The notes under the pieces were generated by a model. That model did not search any database, was not told the DNA's origin, and was given only the letters and a program-made list of their open reading frames with translations. From Salvia splendens (lineage: Eukaryota; Streptophyta; Magnoliopsida; Lamiales; Lamiaceae): a stretch of 64,000 nt of DNA. The position numbers were made by a program, and so were the translations under genes. Of the stretch, positions 22,961 to 35,655 are shown in pieces; the stretch's first letter is position 1, and each line of letters starts with the position of its first letter. The stretch covers positions 3,410,001 to 3,474,000 of the forward strand of contig NC_056046.1 of NCBI RefSeq assembly GCF_004379255.2. The letters are read 5' to 3'.

Positions 22961-25955
22961 TTGATGCATTTCGCGCCACAGTTCTTGGCGGAGTTCATTT
23001 CGTATTCAAAGCTGCAAGTCAACAGATTTGTGAAAGTTCAGCTCCTTTGAAATATTTCATGCTAATTGGCAAAAACAATAAGTCAAATAAAGTATAGTTA
23101 CAAAAACAACACTCATATCTCCTGATGTAGATTCTATATTTAATTGCCAACTTCTAAAAATGATGGTGAAATTATCAAATGAGTAATAATTCCTGATTTA
23201 TTTGGCAGTTTTCTTTGAACTAAAACCAAAACATGTACGAATTAAATCTCAAAATAAACAACATTATACTGATGTATAAATAATTACCATCATACGTGAT
23301 TTCAATTTCTTATCTCTCTTTGTATATTGGAGCAAGGGAATCTCATAAAAAATATCATACCAAAGTTGCAACTTACAGTCTGAGAGAAAAGGGACAGACT
23401 TGTTCAGCATAAAACTTGCGAAGGCATCTCAACCTGCATAACACCAAATTAATATTTTTTTTACATAACAGAAGATAAATCAGAAAACAAATTAAGAGGT
23501 AGTTTCACTATCACTTTCAAGAACAAATCGTACAGAACACTAATTTTTCCCAATAATTCTTGAACGTACATAGCATATATTTTAATTCTTGAACACAAAT
23601 CAACTAATAGTTCGGATTGCCGTTTTATTCTTTCAACTCAAATTAGAATAAGTAAGAAAGAAGAATGATCACTTAGCGTTTCACAAATCAACCAATAATC
23701 AGGTACATTTGACAAACATCACTAAAATCTCAAGTTATGACAAATAGGAAATAGACCAGGTATGTGTATTAGATTCTACCTATTCTAGCAGCTTTTGCAA
23801 AGAACCCCTCAAAATCTGCCAAAACAAAAAATATCAAAATGAGTAGACTCATGTTCATGGAGATCATGACATAACCAATCCAAATAAAACACTTGCAAAG
23901 ATTGATCACATAGAGGGTCTAAAGATGGAGGATCAAATTAAAAACAATTAAAATTTTCTCACTCGCCATTTGACTGTTTAGGTAACAAGCATTTACCCGG
24001 AGTCTAATCTGGAGCACCAAAATCAAAAGAACTCAAGGAATTGACCATCCCTGTTTGATCAAGCAGCTGTCATTTTCTCCTCATTCATTCTTCGCTGCAT
24101 CAAAGAGTTCAAATAAAAGCAAGCATTAGCCAACTTATAAGTCCAATTTAAGTGATTTAATTATTTAATTTGTCAACTTAAACAAATGATCAATGTTGCT
24201 TTCTTCACAATCACATCCACTTGAAGATCAGCTTTCCCAGCCATTCATTATGGCAATCAAGAATGGTCAAACTCCAAATTATTTATTGTTGCTTACTTAT
24301 GTTATTGTTGTAGGAGTATGATTTTATTAGCATTCAGACAACAAAGATTATTTTAAAACATGAACAATACAAAAAGATAAGAGCAGCTGTAGAAAATTTT
24401 TTGGAAGTCAAAACTATGATGTCAAATATACACATTATAAAACAAAAAAAAAGTCAGCAAAGCTCTATACCTGCAGCATGTAGGTGACAGTCTCAAATCC
24501 TATAATACCATTAAAACAAAGATAAATCACAACCAATCACCATAATAAAAAAACAATTATCAAAGAAAAAGGGGAAAATGATGAACAAACCTTTATGTGG
24601 GTGATCAGGAAATCCAAGAGGAGCAAAAACATCAATCCTATTTCAATAAATCACAACACCAAATCAAACCAAACTCATTCAAGAATTTTAAAAATCAGAT
24701 GAAGAAAAACAGAGACAATAACCACACCTGAGAACTAGTCCAGAACAAGAAAATGGTCAAAGTATTTCAGCTCAACAATAAAAAACAATTGCCTAATAAC
24801 GAAGGAAAAAAAGATAACTTTGATGAAGAAGTAGTTGAGTTTACAGTTAGTTTGGAACCTACATATGAGATACACACTAAGATTGTGTAATATAATATAT
24901 GATGACCAAAAACTTTTGATTTTAAGCAACCAAACAGAAATCATAGTGTATGAGGCAAAGTAACAGATTGCAAGAATATTGGTCAATTAAAGCATTAAAC
25001 ATTATAATTGCTTTAACTTACAGTCTCTGATTCTGATATTCAACCAAAAAGATTGAAAGAATATATGCCAACATAACTGAAGTAAATGATTAGCAACAAT
25101 AAAATAATCAATAGTACAGAATGAGTTTATTTATCAAAGCATGAAACTAGAAACATCAATACAAAACTTTTGTTTCTCTCAGAACATAAGTTAAGTTATT
25201 TACAGAGTACAGACAAAACGATATATACACAAATAAATTTAAGGTGTACAAACAAGTAATCAGAGACACATTCCTATAGATTGTCAATGTGGAAGGGGTT
25301 TGTAGGACTCTAGTTTATTGTTAGTTTGTAGGACTATAGTTCTGATTCGGCTGGGGTTTCAAGACATGTTTCTCTGAGAATGAATGCAAACACCACAATT
25401 TCTAAGACCTAGCCAAAGCAATGCTACATACAGAGATCTTTAGAACATGAAGGTCATACAAATATGGCTCTTTTGCTTCCCACTGAGAAGTTTCTCCGCC
25501 ATCCACAAATCAAAGAATGAGACATATAGCCAAATGAAAGTCACATCCATGTGAAATAATTTCCATAGCCTCTTCTATTAGTTTGACCACCACCTTAAAT
25601 TGCAACTTTCTTCCATATTTTGAACGTCCATGTATCATCACCAACCTAATAGTGATGATTCTCAGGACCAAATATAGTTTAACCCTTAATCAACACTAAT
25701 TTTGAACTAAAAAACAAATGCAACAAACTATATAGTACTTGTATAGTTTTATATACAGAATAGGCAAATGCATACCAACACTAAAATGTGGAGAATTCTG
25801 ATTTCTGAATGCAAACCGCAGAAAAGAAGATAGAGATTACCTAGGCAAGCGATCGCGCGACGGAACGAAATCAGTAGGGGAAAAAACGACCCTCTCTCTC
25901 CTTCCTCGCAGTTGAAGGCTGTCACTTGTGGCTTGCATAAGAGATAGAATGGAAC

Positions 25956-26310
25956 AATTTTCACAGATTGATGGAGATAGAACGTTCAATTTCATATAAC
26001 GGAGGAGATAGAGCGGCAAATGAATCAATTTTCACAGACTGGAGGAGATAGAACGTTCGATTTCATATAACGGAGGAGATAGAGCGGCAAACGATTCAAT
26101 TTTCACAGATTGGAGGAGATAGAACGTTCGATTTCGCATAACGGAAGAGATAGAGAGGCGAATGGCACAATTTTCACAGATTAGAGGAGATAGAACGTTT
26201 GATTTCACATAACAGAGGTGATAGAGCAGCGAACGGAACAATTTTCAGAGACTGGGGAGATAGAACGTCCGATTTCACATGACGGAGGAGATAGAGCGGC
26301 GGATAGCGGT
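25956..26310. repeat. Five tandem copies of a 71-bp unit
   Basis: Units start at 25956, 26027, 26098, 26169 and 26240, exactly 71 bp apart. Each holds AATTTTCACAGA, GGAGATAGAACGT and ATAACGGAGGAGATAGAG with scattered changes. 71 is not a multiple of three, so the array is not a protein repeat. It lies just inside the right subterminal array of the CACTA element. Confidence 0.9.
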
Positions 26311-26660
26311 AAAAAAAAGAGCTAGGGTTGAAGTAGAAAGTGAAATATAGCATTTTAATTTTTCCGACGAGTGTAGTAGTTCCTCGGTAATTAATTCATA
26401 AAATAATAATTATTACTATTATTATAAAATAACAGCTATAAATTTCCCAACGGCATTATTCCCTCGGTAATGATTTATAAAATCATTATTTTTTAAAAAT
26501 AACATCTTTACCCACGGAATTGTCCGTTGGTAAAATAAACTGACAAAGTCCGTCACAGATATGTTGGAAAAGACGTCAGGAAAATTACCAATGACAACCA
26601 TTGGTAAATGCCAATGGAAATTATGCTGTCGATATCCCCTTGGTAAATTAGCATGTCATT

Positions 26661-29600
26661 TGATGACATTAATTAGGGTGATTAAATGTTACTGTAGTTA
26701 GGATGATTAATCGAATGTTTTCATAGCGCGTACTAACTAGTAGAGCGCGTAAGAGAGGTTAGTTACGTTTGTCTTCTTTGTTTATGAGATTTTAACGTTG
26801 TATTGAATTGCAGAGTGACCAAGCATGAATTCTTTGTTTATGGCCTTACTTTTGCATCAAGCCACTTGGAAGTGAATATTTTTGTATAGTAATTTTTTTA
26901 TTAAAAAACTTCGTATGCCCATACTCGTTAGTACTCATTTGGTACTAATAAATTTGTGTTTGACTTTGCTTTTGAGTGTTCGTGAAGGAAATATGGATTT
27001 CATCGAACTACTAATCATTGGTGTGTGTAAATCAGACAAGTATAATAAATTTGAATGTATTATGTATTTACAATTTAAGTTAATTATCTAACAGAAATTT
27101 AAAAAAAAAGTCACCAATTTGCATACCGATTGCCGGCCCGGCTCTGCAGTCCCTCCAATCCCTCGAGGGTCTGGTGAACTGTCTCCTAAATATTTTAATT
27201 TATGGCATTATTTATTAAAAAAAATGTACTAAGCTTTTTTATTCGTTTCTGGTGAACTATATATTTTTATAAGGAAGCAAGTAAAACATATTTTATATTG
27301 TTCTTAGTCTGCTGACCACTTCATTTTTTTGCTATCATGTGTTTTGAAATTTTTTGAAAGAGTCGTGAGTAGACAAACTATTTTGGTCAAATTGGTGTAT
27401 ATATTCTTTTAATTTGATGGTTACCTGACATGTTTCGAATAACTTCACATAAAAATTGTTGATAATGAAATTTGTTTTAATTCCTATTTTAAGTATATCA
27501 CTGGGATTATGTAGTTACTAGTTAGCATAAGTGCAACTATATATGCATTCATGCAAGTGGTACTATAATTGAATGCATTCGAGTTAATTTTCATTGGTCA
27601 CTCTGCTCATTGTTAAATTATCTGTGTACATTTTCTATTTCTATTTACACTATTAAAATATGAGCTTTGAAAATTAGATACTTTAATTCTTCAAATTTTT
27701 TTGGTCAACCAATTAAAACACATACTCCGTCCATGATGTACTAAATTCAACCTGCAGACATACCTTTAGACTTTGGATATATTGAAATGTAAGGTTTAAT
27801 GATCAGTTCCGACATTAAACGTGTGGTTTTCAATAGAGACATCTCATTAATATTGATGACATGTGTCTAATCACAAAAAATTGCATTTTAAGTAGTAATC
27901 AAGAAATCTCCTAAGAAGTATGTAGACATGACAGTAATCTTAATTAGTGCAGAAGATATGCAAGATTGATCTATCCATCATATTTTCATTTACATCTTGT
28001 ATTTTATTCATCTAGTACAATATTGAAATACTTCATAGTTCATACACACTATATGATGCCGTGCACCCATAGTCAAGAAAATCTAGTACAATGTTGAAAT
28101 ACTTAATACATATATGTTGTCGTGCATCCATGGTCAAGAAAATTTAAAATATATACTACTCATATATATTAGAGTATAACATATAGTCATTTTAGATATC
28201 CGTAATTTAATTAATAGTAGCATTATCTTTTATTTTACTATTATTTTTTATGGATAGACTTCACTAATATTTTACTCCGTATATAATTAAAGTATGACAC
28301 TCATATTCTATTAATTTTTTATATTTATTTTTTTATATTTATAAAAATTCATATGGAATAGAAATGAGACATGCATGAATGAAGGAATACAAAATTGAAA
28401 TAATTTTATTCTAACGCATGTGAAGAATTTCTAGATATATGTAAATTACAACAACTTAATTCAGTGAAATCATCTTTCTAGAAAGTGTGCTATTTTCTCA
28501 TGCTATTTTCCAATCTTAGATTCTACATATTTATTACAGCGTAGCGTAAACTAAGATTTCAATGGATTTTCTCATAATTAATTCTTCATGCAATTTGCCG
28601 AACATTATTCTGGAAGGCGGCTGGATATGCAATAGTCAATTGGAATTGATTGGATGACATTGACTTCCGCAAAATTAAAATCTAAATAATTTATGTTATT
28701 AATTGCTTTTGTCCAAAATAATAATATTTCAAATTTGTTATTATTTGATTTAGAAAGAACACAGGAGTATACTATATATATACACATATTTTAAAGTACA
28801 CTTATTTTGCCCTTCTTACAGGATTAGATAGCAATAATTACCAAGGGATGGCAATTGTGTTCTCTTTAATTATAACACAAACGAAGCAAAACAGTAAGTA
28901 ATATGGACATGGTTTGATTTTTACATAGTAACATGCATGATAAATTTACTCTTAAGAGTCCAAGTTTGAAATCTAATTATTCACACAAATGATCGTAAGT
29001 ACTCCACTAGCTATAGTAATTATTTAATTTCAGAATTATTTAAGTAATCCCGTAGCAAGTTAAACGAGCACATTATAATAAAAAGCATATAAATTTGGTT
29101 AAATAAAAAACGCCGTTAATTAGGTTATGTCTTGCGAGTTGCGATCATTTAAAAGGGGAGTAGTATTATTTAACGCAACTGTTTATCTAATCACCATTCT
29201 AGAAGCCCACGTGCAAATGTAAACTCACCGCGGCACGAACCATATTACGAGGAATATAAGTAATTTAATATTCTACTACTATTAAAAACACGTCGTTATT
29301 AGTAACAGAAAAAGGAAAAAAAAGACTTGAATTACACGCTAAATCCCTCAAACCCGGTCATCTATTTGTTCTAGATTCTTTATTTTTGTTTTATCACAAC
29401 TCCCAAAATTTAATTAGACACTACAAATATATATAAACATCAATATAAATTAGTATAAACAGCCTTATCCATTATTATGGCTACCTTTAAACTTTTGGCC
29501 CAAAATCAAAATTTTATTGTGGAAAAGGTGATTCAGAATTTTCGATTTGCGCTTTAAAATGCAATAAATAAATTTGGCTTTATTTATAGAAATTAAAAAG

Positions 29601-29991
29601 CAACGTTCTGATTCAAATTTCTTAAACTAGCTTTTTTTCTGAAAATTTAAATTGAAACTATATACTACAAAGGTTAAAATTATAAATAATTACTGTATTA
29701 AATTAACACAGTTATATGGAAAGTCTAAAATTCGAAATATAAACTATAGTGACATTTAAAGTTTTTTCTATGCGTGGTGAATAAATTGATTTTATTTTAT
29801 TGTTTCCAAATATTATACTCCTATTAATATTAAGGGAAAAGGTAAGCCTGCCAATTGGTGATTACAGTCGTCATTACGTCATTTGTTCATCTCTGCAAAG
29901 TCTTCGCCGCACGCGTATATATAAACCCATTCACTCTCTCATATACATACAACGAGCTCATAACAGTTATACAAATATACACACATATCTT
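26661..29991. other. Long AT-rich spacer and DUF1645 promoter
   Basis: No gene found. It holds a two-copy tandem repeat of 71 bp (28011-28143, each starting TCTAGTACAAT and containing GTCAAGAAAAT). The last part carries a TATA box (TATATATAAA, 29916-29925) about 75 bp before the DUF1645 start codon. I see no clear transposon ends. Confidence 0.5.
28011..28143. repeat. Two tandem 71-bp units
   Basis: TCTAGTACAATRTTGAAATAC starts at 28011 and 28082; both units end with GTCAAGAAAAT. Intergenic, unrelated to the 71-bp array at 25956. Confidence 0.8.
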
Positions 29992-30813
29992 ATGAGTACA
30001 CAGGAATCACAAATTTCTGCAATGGATAACAGGATAAACAGCGGAGAAGATGCATATATGAGCCCTAGCTTCAACAGCTATTCATCCGATCGATTAGCCG
30101 AAATCGCCGTGCAAATCGCCGTGGAGAAGATCGGAGACGACAACGAAGAAGACGACGAAGATTTCGAATTCTCTCTGGTGCGCGAGGATAATGAGTTATC
30201 GGCGGAGGATTTCGTCTACGACGGCCAGCTTGGCCCGATTTTTCCAGTTTTCAACCGCGATCTGTTGCTGAGCGACGGCGGCGGAGACGATCAGCGCGAT
30301 TCGAGTGTTCAAGTTCCTCTGAGTCAGCTCCTTCTCGAAGATCGCCGAGGCGGAGACGATAATCCTCCGTCGTGCTCTTCGTCGGAGGCCGACGAGCTGG
30401 AGAGCGTTCCGGCCGGCACGTACTGCGTCTGGAGGCCGAAGGCGTGCGATCTGCCGTCGCCGAGCCGGTGTAAGAAGAGCAAATCCACCGGATCGGCGTC
30501 GAATCGGTGGAAGTTTCGCGATTTGATGCGGCGGAGCAATAGCGACGGGAAGGACAGTTTGGTCTTTTTGACGCCGAAGAACAGGGAGGGGAAATTGCCG
30601 GCGGAATTTCCGAAAAAAATGAAAGGAAAAGGAGGCAGCGGCTCAAGCTCGACCTCCGGCGCGGCGGCGCGTTCGGCGCACGAGGCTCTCTATGTGAGAA
30701 ACAGAGCGATGAACGAAGTTGATAGGAAGAAATCGTATCTACCTTACCGGCAAGATCTCGTTGGATTCTTCATAAACGTCAATGCTCTGGGTAAAGGTTT
30801 GCCACACTTCTAG
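29992..30813 (+). CDS. DUF1645 family protein
   Basis: Intronless, 273 aa from the ATG at 29992; a second ATG at 30022 is also possible. Family signatures in order: [16 protein letters not shown] near the start, an acidic stretch, FEFSLV, the conserved block [15 protein letters not shown], a leucine-rich [26 protein letters not shown], then the basic/serine block [23 protein letters not shown]. These identify DUF1645 (PF07816), a plant family with no known biochemical activity. Some rice members affect stress tolerance or grain size. No signal peptide or membrane segment; the Lys/Arg-Ser block suggests a nuclear or cytoplasmic protein. A TATA box sits about 75 bp upstream. The in-frame extension back to 29800 was not used because it crosses the TATA box. 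Confidence 0.88.
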   Translation: MSTQESQISAMDNRINSGEDAYMSPSFNSYSSDRLAEIAVQIAVEKIGDDNEEDDEDFEFSLVREDNELSAEDFVYDGQLGPIFPVFNRDLLLSDGGGDDQRDSSVQVPLSQLLLEDRRGGDDNPPSCSSSEADELESVPAGTYCVWRPKACDLPSPSRCKKSKSTGSASNRWKFRDLMRRSNSDGKDSLVFLTPKNREGKLPAEFPKKMKGKGGSGSSSTSGAAARSAHEALYVRNRAMNEVDRKKSYLPYRQDLVGFFINVNALGKGLPHF

Positions 30814-31031
30814 AAGAATAATAAAATCGTGTTTTTACCATTTTTTCTAATATAATGTATATTTAATTATAAAATCAATTGTATAGCAGTAGTAGTATAT
30901 TATTTTATCTTTAAACTGTTTTGGATTTGTATCATTATATCTCTAAATTATGCAAATTGTGAATAAAAATATTACCGTTTGAGTTGTTTTTTTACAATGT
31001 TAGCATTAAATGAAGATAACATTAGCGATTA
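30814..31031. other. 3' flank of the DUF1645 gene
   Basis: AT-rich 3' flank, including AATAAAA at about 30819. No gene. Confidence 0.4.
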
Positions 31032-31222
31032 CTCCCTTTGTTCTTTGTCAAGAGACATTTCTTTTCATCGTGAAATTTAAGAATAATATATTAAATGAAT
31101 GGTGAATGAACTAAGAGAAATGAAGAAAGAATAAAGTACAAAAGAGAGTTATTTTTTTTATCAAAAATAGAAATGATTCAATTATAATACAAAAATGACT
31201 CTATTAACATGAAACGGAGGAG
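31032..31222. mobile_element. Stowaway-like MITE (diverged)
   Basis: 191 bp. The left end CTCCCTTTGTTC and the right end (complement CTCCTCCGTTTC) are inverted repeats, with TA on each side. The interior is AT-rich. The arms are more diverged than in the copy at 33490. Confidence 0.55.
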
Positions 31223-31356
31223 TACTAATATAGCACTATTAATAAAGTATTGATGAATGTTGAATATATACGTGCGTTAAAGAGTAGAGTGATTAATCTT
31301 ACGATCCAAGTAAATTTCAACGTATCTGTATAAATACTGTCAAAATAAAGAGTATC

Positions 31357-31625
31357 TACTGCAACAAAAAAACCGTTAAGGACATTAATTTATGTTTTTA
31401 AATATGTCACCAACGTTTCAAAAAAACGTTTTTATTGTTGGTGTCCCAACTAAAATTAGATAACGCAAATGGAAGATCTTAAAAGAGTAAAATATTAAGT
31501 TAATTTATCCTTAATTTAGGAATGTCTTCTTTTACTTTCTAAATTGTTGTAGTTTTTAAAAAATTTTCAAATGCAAGTAATTGTGTCTCATTTTTGTGTC
31601 CTTATAAGATAAGTTTTTTATAGTG
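31357..31625. mobile_element. Miniature CACTA-type element
   Basis: 269 bp. The right end is TTTTTTATAGTG; its complement CACTATAAAAAACTTATC is a CACTA terminus. The left end TACTGCAACAAAAAAACC is a decayed version, and both ends share AAGGACA about 20 bp inside. A 3-bp duplication ATC flanks it (31354-31356 and 31626-31628), the size made by CACTA transposase. Noncoding. Confidence 0.65.
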
Positions 31626-33489
31626 ATCATAATAGCATTATTAATTACTAAGATAATCAACTGGAAAAATGGCAAATAGCATTACAAGTTACAACTCTAT
31701 ACGAAAAATTAATCATAATTGGAATATAAATCAAACCTTTAATTTAAAGCTACTCAACAAATTTTTGGGGCCATTAAAATTTATAATTTATGTAGGTGGG
31801 GGTGTTAATGACTTGTGAAAATGCTTGAAAGTCCACCTTATTTAATGGTGCAACATCAAGAATTTGGTGTCATACCTAGTCCCCACTAATTAATTAGGAG
31901 TAGTAAATACATCTAAATATCTACAAATATGTGTTATGCATTTCTACTTAATTCATAAATATTTTAATAATTTATCAATATTTTAAACTAAATTCTAATT
32001 TTTACAAATCTGAAATCTAAGAAAATAATCTAAAAAATCTTGTGTGAACGGCCATATACAATATGGCCCAATAAACCATATATTAAAATAATAAATTGTG
32101 ATATAAAGATAATCAATGAGCTCACAAACCTAAATGTTTGCTTCAACTTTTAAATTAGGGTTTGCCGTTTTTTTAAGTAGCTGCATGGCGAGTAATTTAT
32201 TTATTCCTCTAAATTAAAATATATGATGTCGTTTGTATTTGACATCAACATAAAAGATTTTATACGCTCAATTATTAATTCTATATAGAGTTTCGATTGC
32301 CAACGCGACTAAATCATGTCACGAAAAAATGAATTCAATTTAAATTAAAAAATATTCACCATAATAATAATAATTCTAAATTGGGATATTAAGAAGTGAC
32401 CGAATTGATAGTTGTGATTTTTGGTGAAGAGCACCATGGATTAGGTTGGTATATGCCCCTTGACATAATTATTTATGTTATTGAAAACGATGCTTCACCG
32501 TTTTTGGAAACAAATTGACGTTAGAGCTCATTTAATTTAGTTCTTTTATTAGGCAGGTTTGAGATCGATGTATATGTGTCACATTTTTTTTGGAGCTTAT
32601 ACTGTTATAGACATCGATAGATATGTTCATTATGTTATAATACTATCAATGATAGTGTAATTAATTGAATTATTGGAATGAACCATTAATTAGTGATGTT
32701 TTGAAATACATGTTGTTGGCATCATTGAAGGTCTGGAAATGGACGAGACTATAACCCACAAGAAAACTGAATCATAAATTATTTTTGAAATATTAGAGAG
32801 AAATAATATCATTATAGTCCATGATGCCTTATTAATATCATTTACTTAAAATTAAATATTGTATTAATTGGATCTGATTTATCGAGTATTTGTAACTGGT
32901 AAAGAATAATGCTGATCCTAATTAATAATTTTGGTCATCAATCATCATAAGGTCTTGAAATAAACAATGTCCAAGTGCTAAATAATCAATCAATTTTCTA
33001 GTGTTGCACTTTGGGACATATGAATCACGACTCAATCTTGATTCCGTATCAATTTCGAACCCCACATTTGACAACAAATGATGTTGTTTGAAATTGCTAG
33101 AAAATAAATTGACCATTATTAAACTAAATGAATACCATTGTTATCAATCTGAAATATCTTTAAATTGGTGACAAAATTATAACATGAATCGATAATAAGT
33201 TATTTGAAAATTAATTATAATTTCGTTGATAAGTGCATGAGTGGATCAAACCCACTTTAGAATAAAAAAAACTTAAAACAGTAAGAAAATCATACCCAAT
33301 GGAAATTTCCAAGTAATTTTCATATCATAATGGGAGATCTCGAGGAGACCACACAATTATACATAGCCCAACATTTATTAATAGGAAATGTCTTCAAATT
33401 GTGTTATTGATAAAATTTTGCCCAAATGTCAAAATAAAAACTAAAAATTGCCCTCCATTTGGTTTTTCATGCCCACTTGATAACTAGTA
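31626..33489. other. Intergenic, no gene seen
   Basis: AT-rich spacer. Nothing recognised beyond low-complexity sequence. Confidence 0.55.
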
Positions 33490-33690
33490 CTCCCTCCGTC
33501 CCATAATAGATGTCACACTTTCCTTTTTAATTTGTCCCACAACAGATGTCACATTTCATTTTTTGAAAAAAGTTCTCTCTCACATTAATATAAATATATT
33601 ATTTTCTCTTTCTACTTAACACACAAAACAACATCTTCTAAAATCTCTTGTCAATTCCCAAGTGTGACATCTACTATGGGATGGAGGGAG
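33490..33690. mobile_element. Stowaway MITE
   Basis: 201 bp with long inverted repeats: CTCCCTCCGTCCCATAATAG on the left and, as complement, CTCCCTCCATCCCATAGTAG on the right. TA sits on both sides, the Tc1/mariner target duplication. Classic plant Stowaway structure. Confidence 0.92.
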
Positions 33691-34357
33691 TACTAAAAAT
33701 GTATTTATATTTTTATGTATAATCAAGCTAAAAAGATGACGAACTATTAATTTAAAAGTAAGTATATATATAATACTAACAAAAATAGAGTATATGAAAA
33801 GCATTTCATCTCGTCTTTTGTTGAATAGATAATAATATCCACATGGTTATAGCATAATTGGGCCGCAATTTAATCGCATGGACACAAAATTTATGGTTTT
33901 TAATTAAATTTATTTTGATGGCTAAACTATGTCACATACATTTATAATTAGTTTGTGAGTTAAAATCATCGCTATAAACAAGAAAACTAGTTCACAGTTG
34001 AGACAACAACCTTTTCCTTTGGGCTAATGTTAATTGAATTTAATTTTTTTAATAAATGTGCAGATGAGTGGAAATATGGATTTAGTAATGATTTATAAAT
34101 ATTAGTACTATAGTAAGTAAAATAAATGTATACTAAAAATTGCTAAAAAACTTATAATGAGATTTAATCTCATAATATAAATTTTAATACAAAATTAATA
34201 AAATAATAGAGAAATAAAAAAGTGTTTTAATTGAAATAAAATAGGCTTAGTTTCAGCCCATTAATATGGAAATAAAATAGGATTAGTTTTGAGCCCACTA
34301 AAAATAAGGTCTCTTTATCTCTCCCATTCAAACAATAATATCGACTCCTTTTCTATC
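33691..34357. other. Intergenic, no gene seen
   Basis: AT-rich; nothing recognised. Confidence 0.55.
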
Positions 34358-34365
34358 ATTGTACC

Positions 34366-34972
34366 TAGGGGTGGTTCGGTACGGTATACCTTACTATGAA
34401 TGTCATACCATATACCGTACCGAAAATTACGGTATGACAAAACACCATAACGATACCGTACTTAATTTTCCGGTATACCGGAGTTCGGTATATCGAAAAT
34501 TCGGTAAGGTAGTTTTTTATACCGTTACCATACCGTATTTTCAGTACACCGTACCACATTCTGGTATACCGTACTTTTGTGTTATACCGAACTGCGGTAC
34601 GACGTACCGTTATACCGGAAAAAAACTATTCTACACAAAATATTCAAAAAAACAATTCTAGTGTTCAACTACTTCAAAAAGTCCAAAACAATTAAACTTC
34701 ATCACAATCAAATCTTGTTCATACAATCATTCTTTTTAAATTTTAGTATAAATATAACATATATATGTATTTTTATATATAAAATAATCAATCGGTATAC
34801 CGAAGCGTCGGTATGCCGGTATAGGAAATCTAATACGTTATCGTACCAAATCTTTCGGTATGATATGATACCTTACCAAAAACTACGGTATACCGAAAAA
34901 TCAGTATTATCGGTATTTTTTCGATACGGTAAGTCTGGTATTCTGATATTTCTGTATAATTCCTCACCTATA
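34366..34972. mobile_element. hAT-like non-autonomous element rich in GGTATACCG motifs
   Basis: The element starts TAGGGGTGGTTCGGTACGG. Its other end, as complement, reads TATAGGTGAGGAATTATAC. It is flanked by an 8-bp near-identical duplication, ATTGTACC (34358-34365) and ATCGTACC (34973-34980), the size made by hAT transposases. Inside, both flanks hold over a dozen copies of CGGTATACCG-like palindromic motifs in both orientations. No transposase ORF. Confidence 0.6.
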
Positions 34973-35107
34973 ATCGTACCGCCGACATACAAGAGCACAC
35001 CATCATTCCAAATGTGGAATGAACGTCCATCTTCTCCTAAAATAGTAAAAAAAATTCTTTAGAATATATAAATATGATATAAATATTAATTTTTTTATAA
35101 GAGACAA

Positions 35108-35655
35108 TCACCTAAATACAGTCCAACCCACAGCTTGGATCGAAGTACCAGAAAAATCAACAAGCTGCCCAAATACAGTCTAACCCACAGCTTGGATCAA
35201 AGTACCAGAAAAATCAACAAGCTGCCCATCCATCTCCGGGTAACTTGGGCATACGCAAGAGTACGTCGACATCTCATCTCCGGGGAACTGCCAAAGCCAG
35301 ATTGCGCCACTCTCAAAAGCGACAAAGACACGATCAACACTAGCTATGATTATACCACACAAACCCACGTTGTCTTTGTGGTCCAGCTTATACTCATCAG
35401 CCACTAAACAGAAGCTTGAGTGCGGTTCACCATTGACGTGAGTATGCTGCTCAAGGTGGTAGATGGCTACCGTGTCATCACAAAAACCTGCTGCAATGTA
35501 ATCGCTGCAGGCTGCAGCTGGAGATTGCCAACCTCTAGCAAAAAAAAGCTTCCTCTGAAGCCCGAACCTACTAGGGAAATGAAGTATGGTTGTACAAAGT
35601 AAATTCCCCAGACATGAAAGCGATGTACACCATGCAATGGTCAATAAATTGCCGA
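35108..35655 (-). pseudogene. Broken fragment of a WD40-like gene
   Basis: A minus-strand frame of about 155 codons shows beta-propeller character: AAGFCDDTVAIYHLE is close to a WD40 strand (A.G..DGTV.IWDLE), followed by VFVAFESGAIWLWQF. At its 3' end a 57-bp unit (GQLVDFSGT.IQAVG.TVF) is duplicated in frame, and the Trp codon of the first copy is now TAG. Upstream the frame meets a stop just before the readable part, with no start codon. I could not name the parent gene. The piece has no visible promoter and is probably a captured or decayed gene fragment. Confidence 0.45.

Larger units (their letters stand above)
22412..26660 (-). mobile_element. Degenerate CACTA (En/Spm-like) DNA transposon
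   Basis: The left end begins CACTATAAAAAACAAGC at 22412. Both ends carry many inverted copies of the CACTA subterminal motif TTACCNACGG / CCGTTGGTAA: at 22430-22640 and again at 26350-26660. This dual array is diagnostic of CACTA elements, where the motif binds the TNPA-type protein. The expected right terminus TAGTG was not found, so that end is decayed or cut off. Between the arrays are about 3.6 kb of AT-rich sequence with no long ORF; a short coding-like piece at 22833-22960 (minus) may be the end of a transposase-type gene. A 71-bp tandem array lies at 25956-26310. The element cannot be autonomous. Confidence 0.7.

Noticed and set aside
26032..26241. Minus-strand ORF across the 71-bp array
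   Set aside because: The period is not a multiple of three, so the peptide does not repeat; a by-product of the array.
29800..29991. In-frame N-terminal extension of the DUF1645 ORF by 64 codons
   Set aside because: It spans a TATA box and typical leader sequence; family members start close to the [10 protein letters not shown] motif.
34366..34972. CGGTATACCG repeats considered as a CRISPR-like or satellite array
   Set aside because: Spacing and orientation are irregular, the host is a plant, and the target duplication points to a transposon.
34577..35062. 161-codon plus-strand ORF
   Set aside because: It is Ile/Tyr/Lys/Ser-rich, lies mainly inside the hAT-like element and has no domain character; chance frame in AT-rich repeats.
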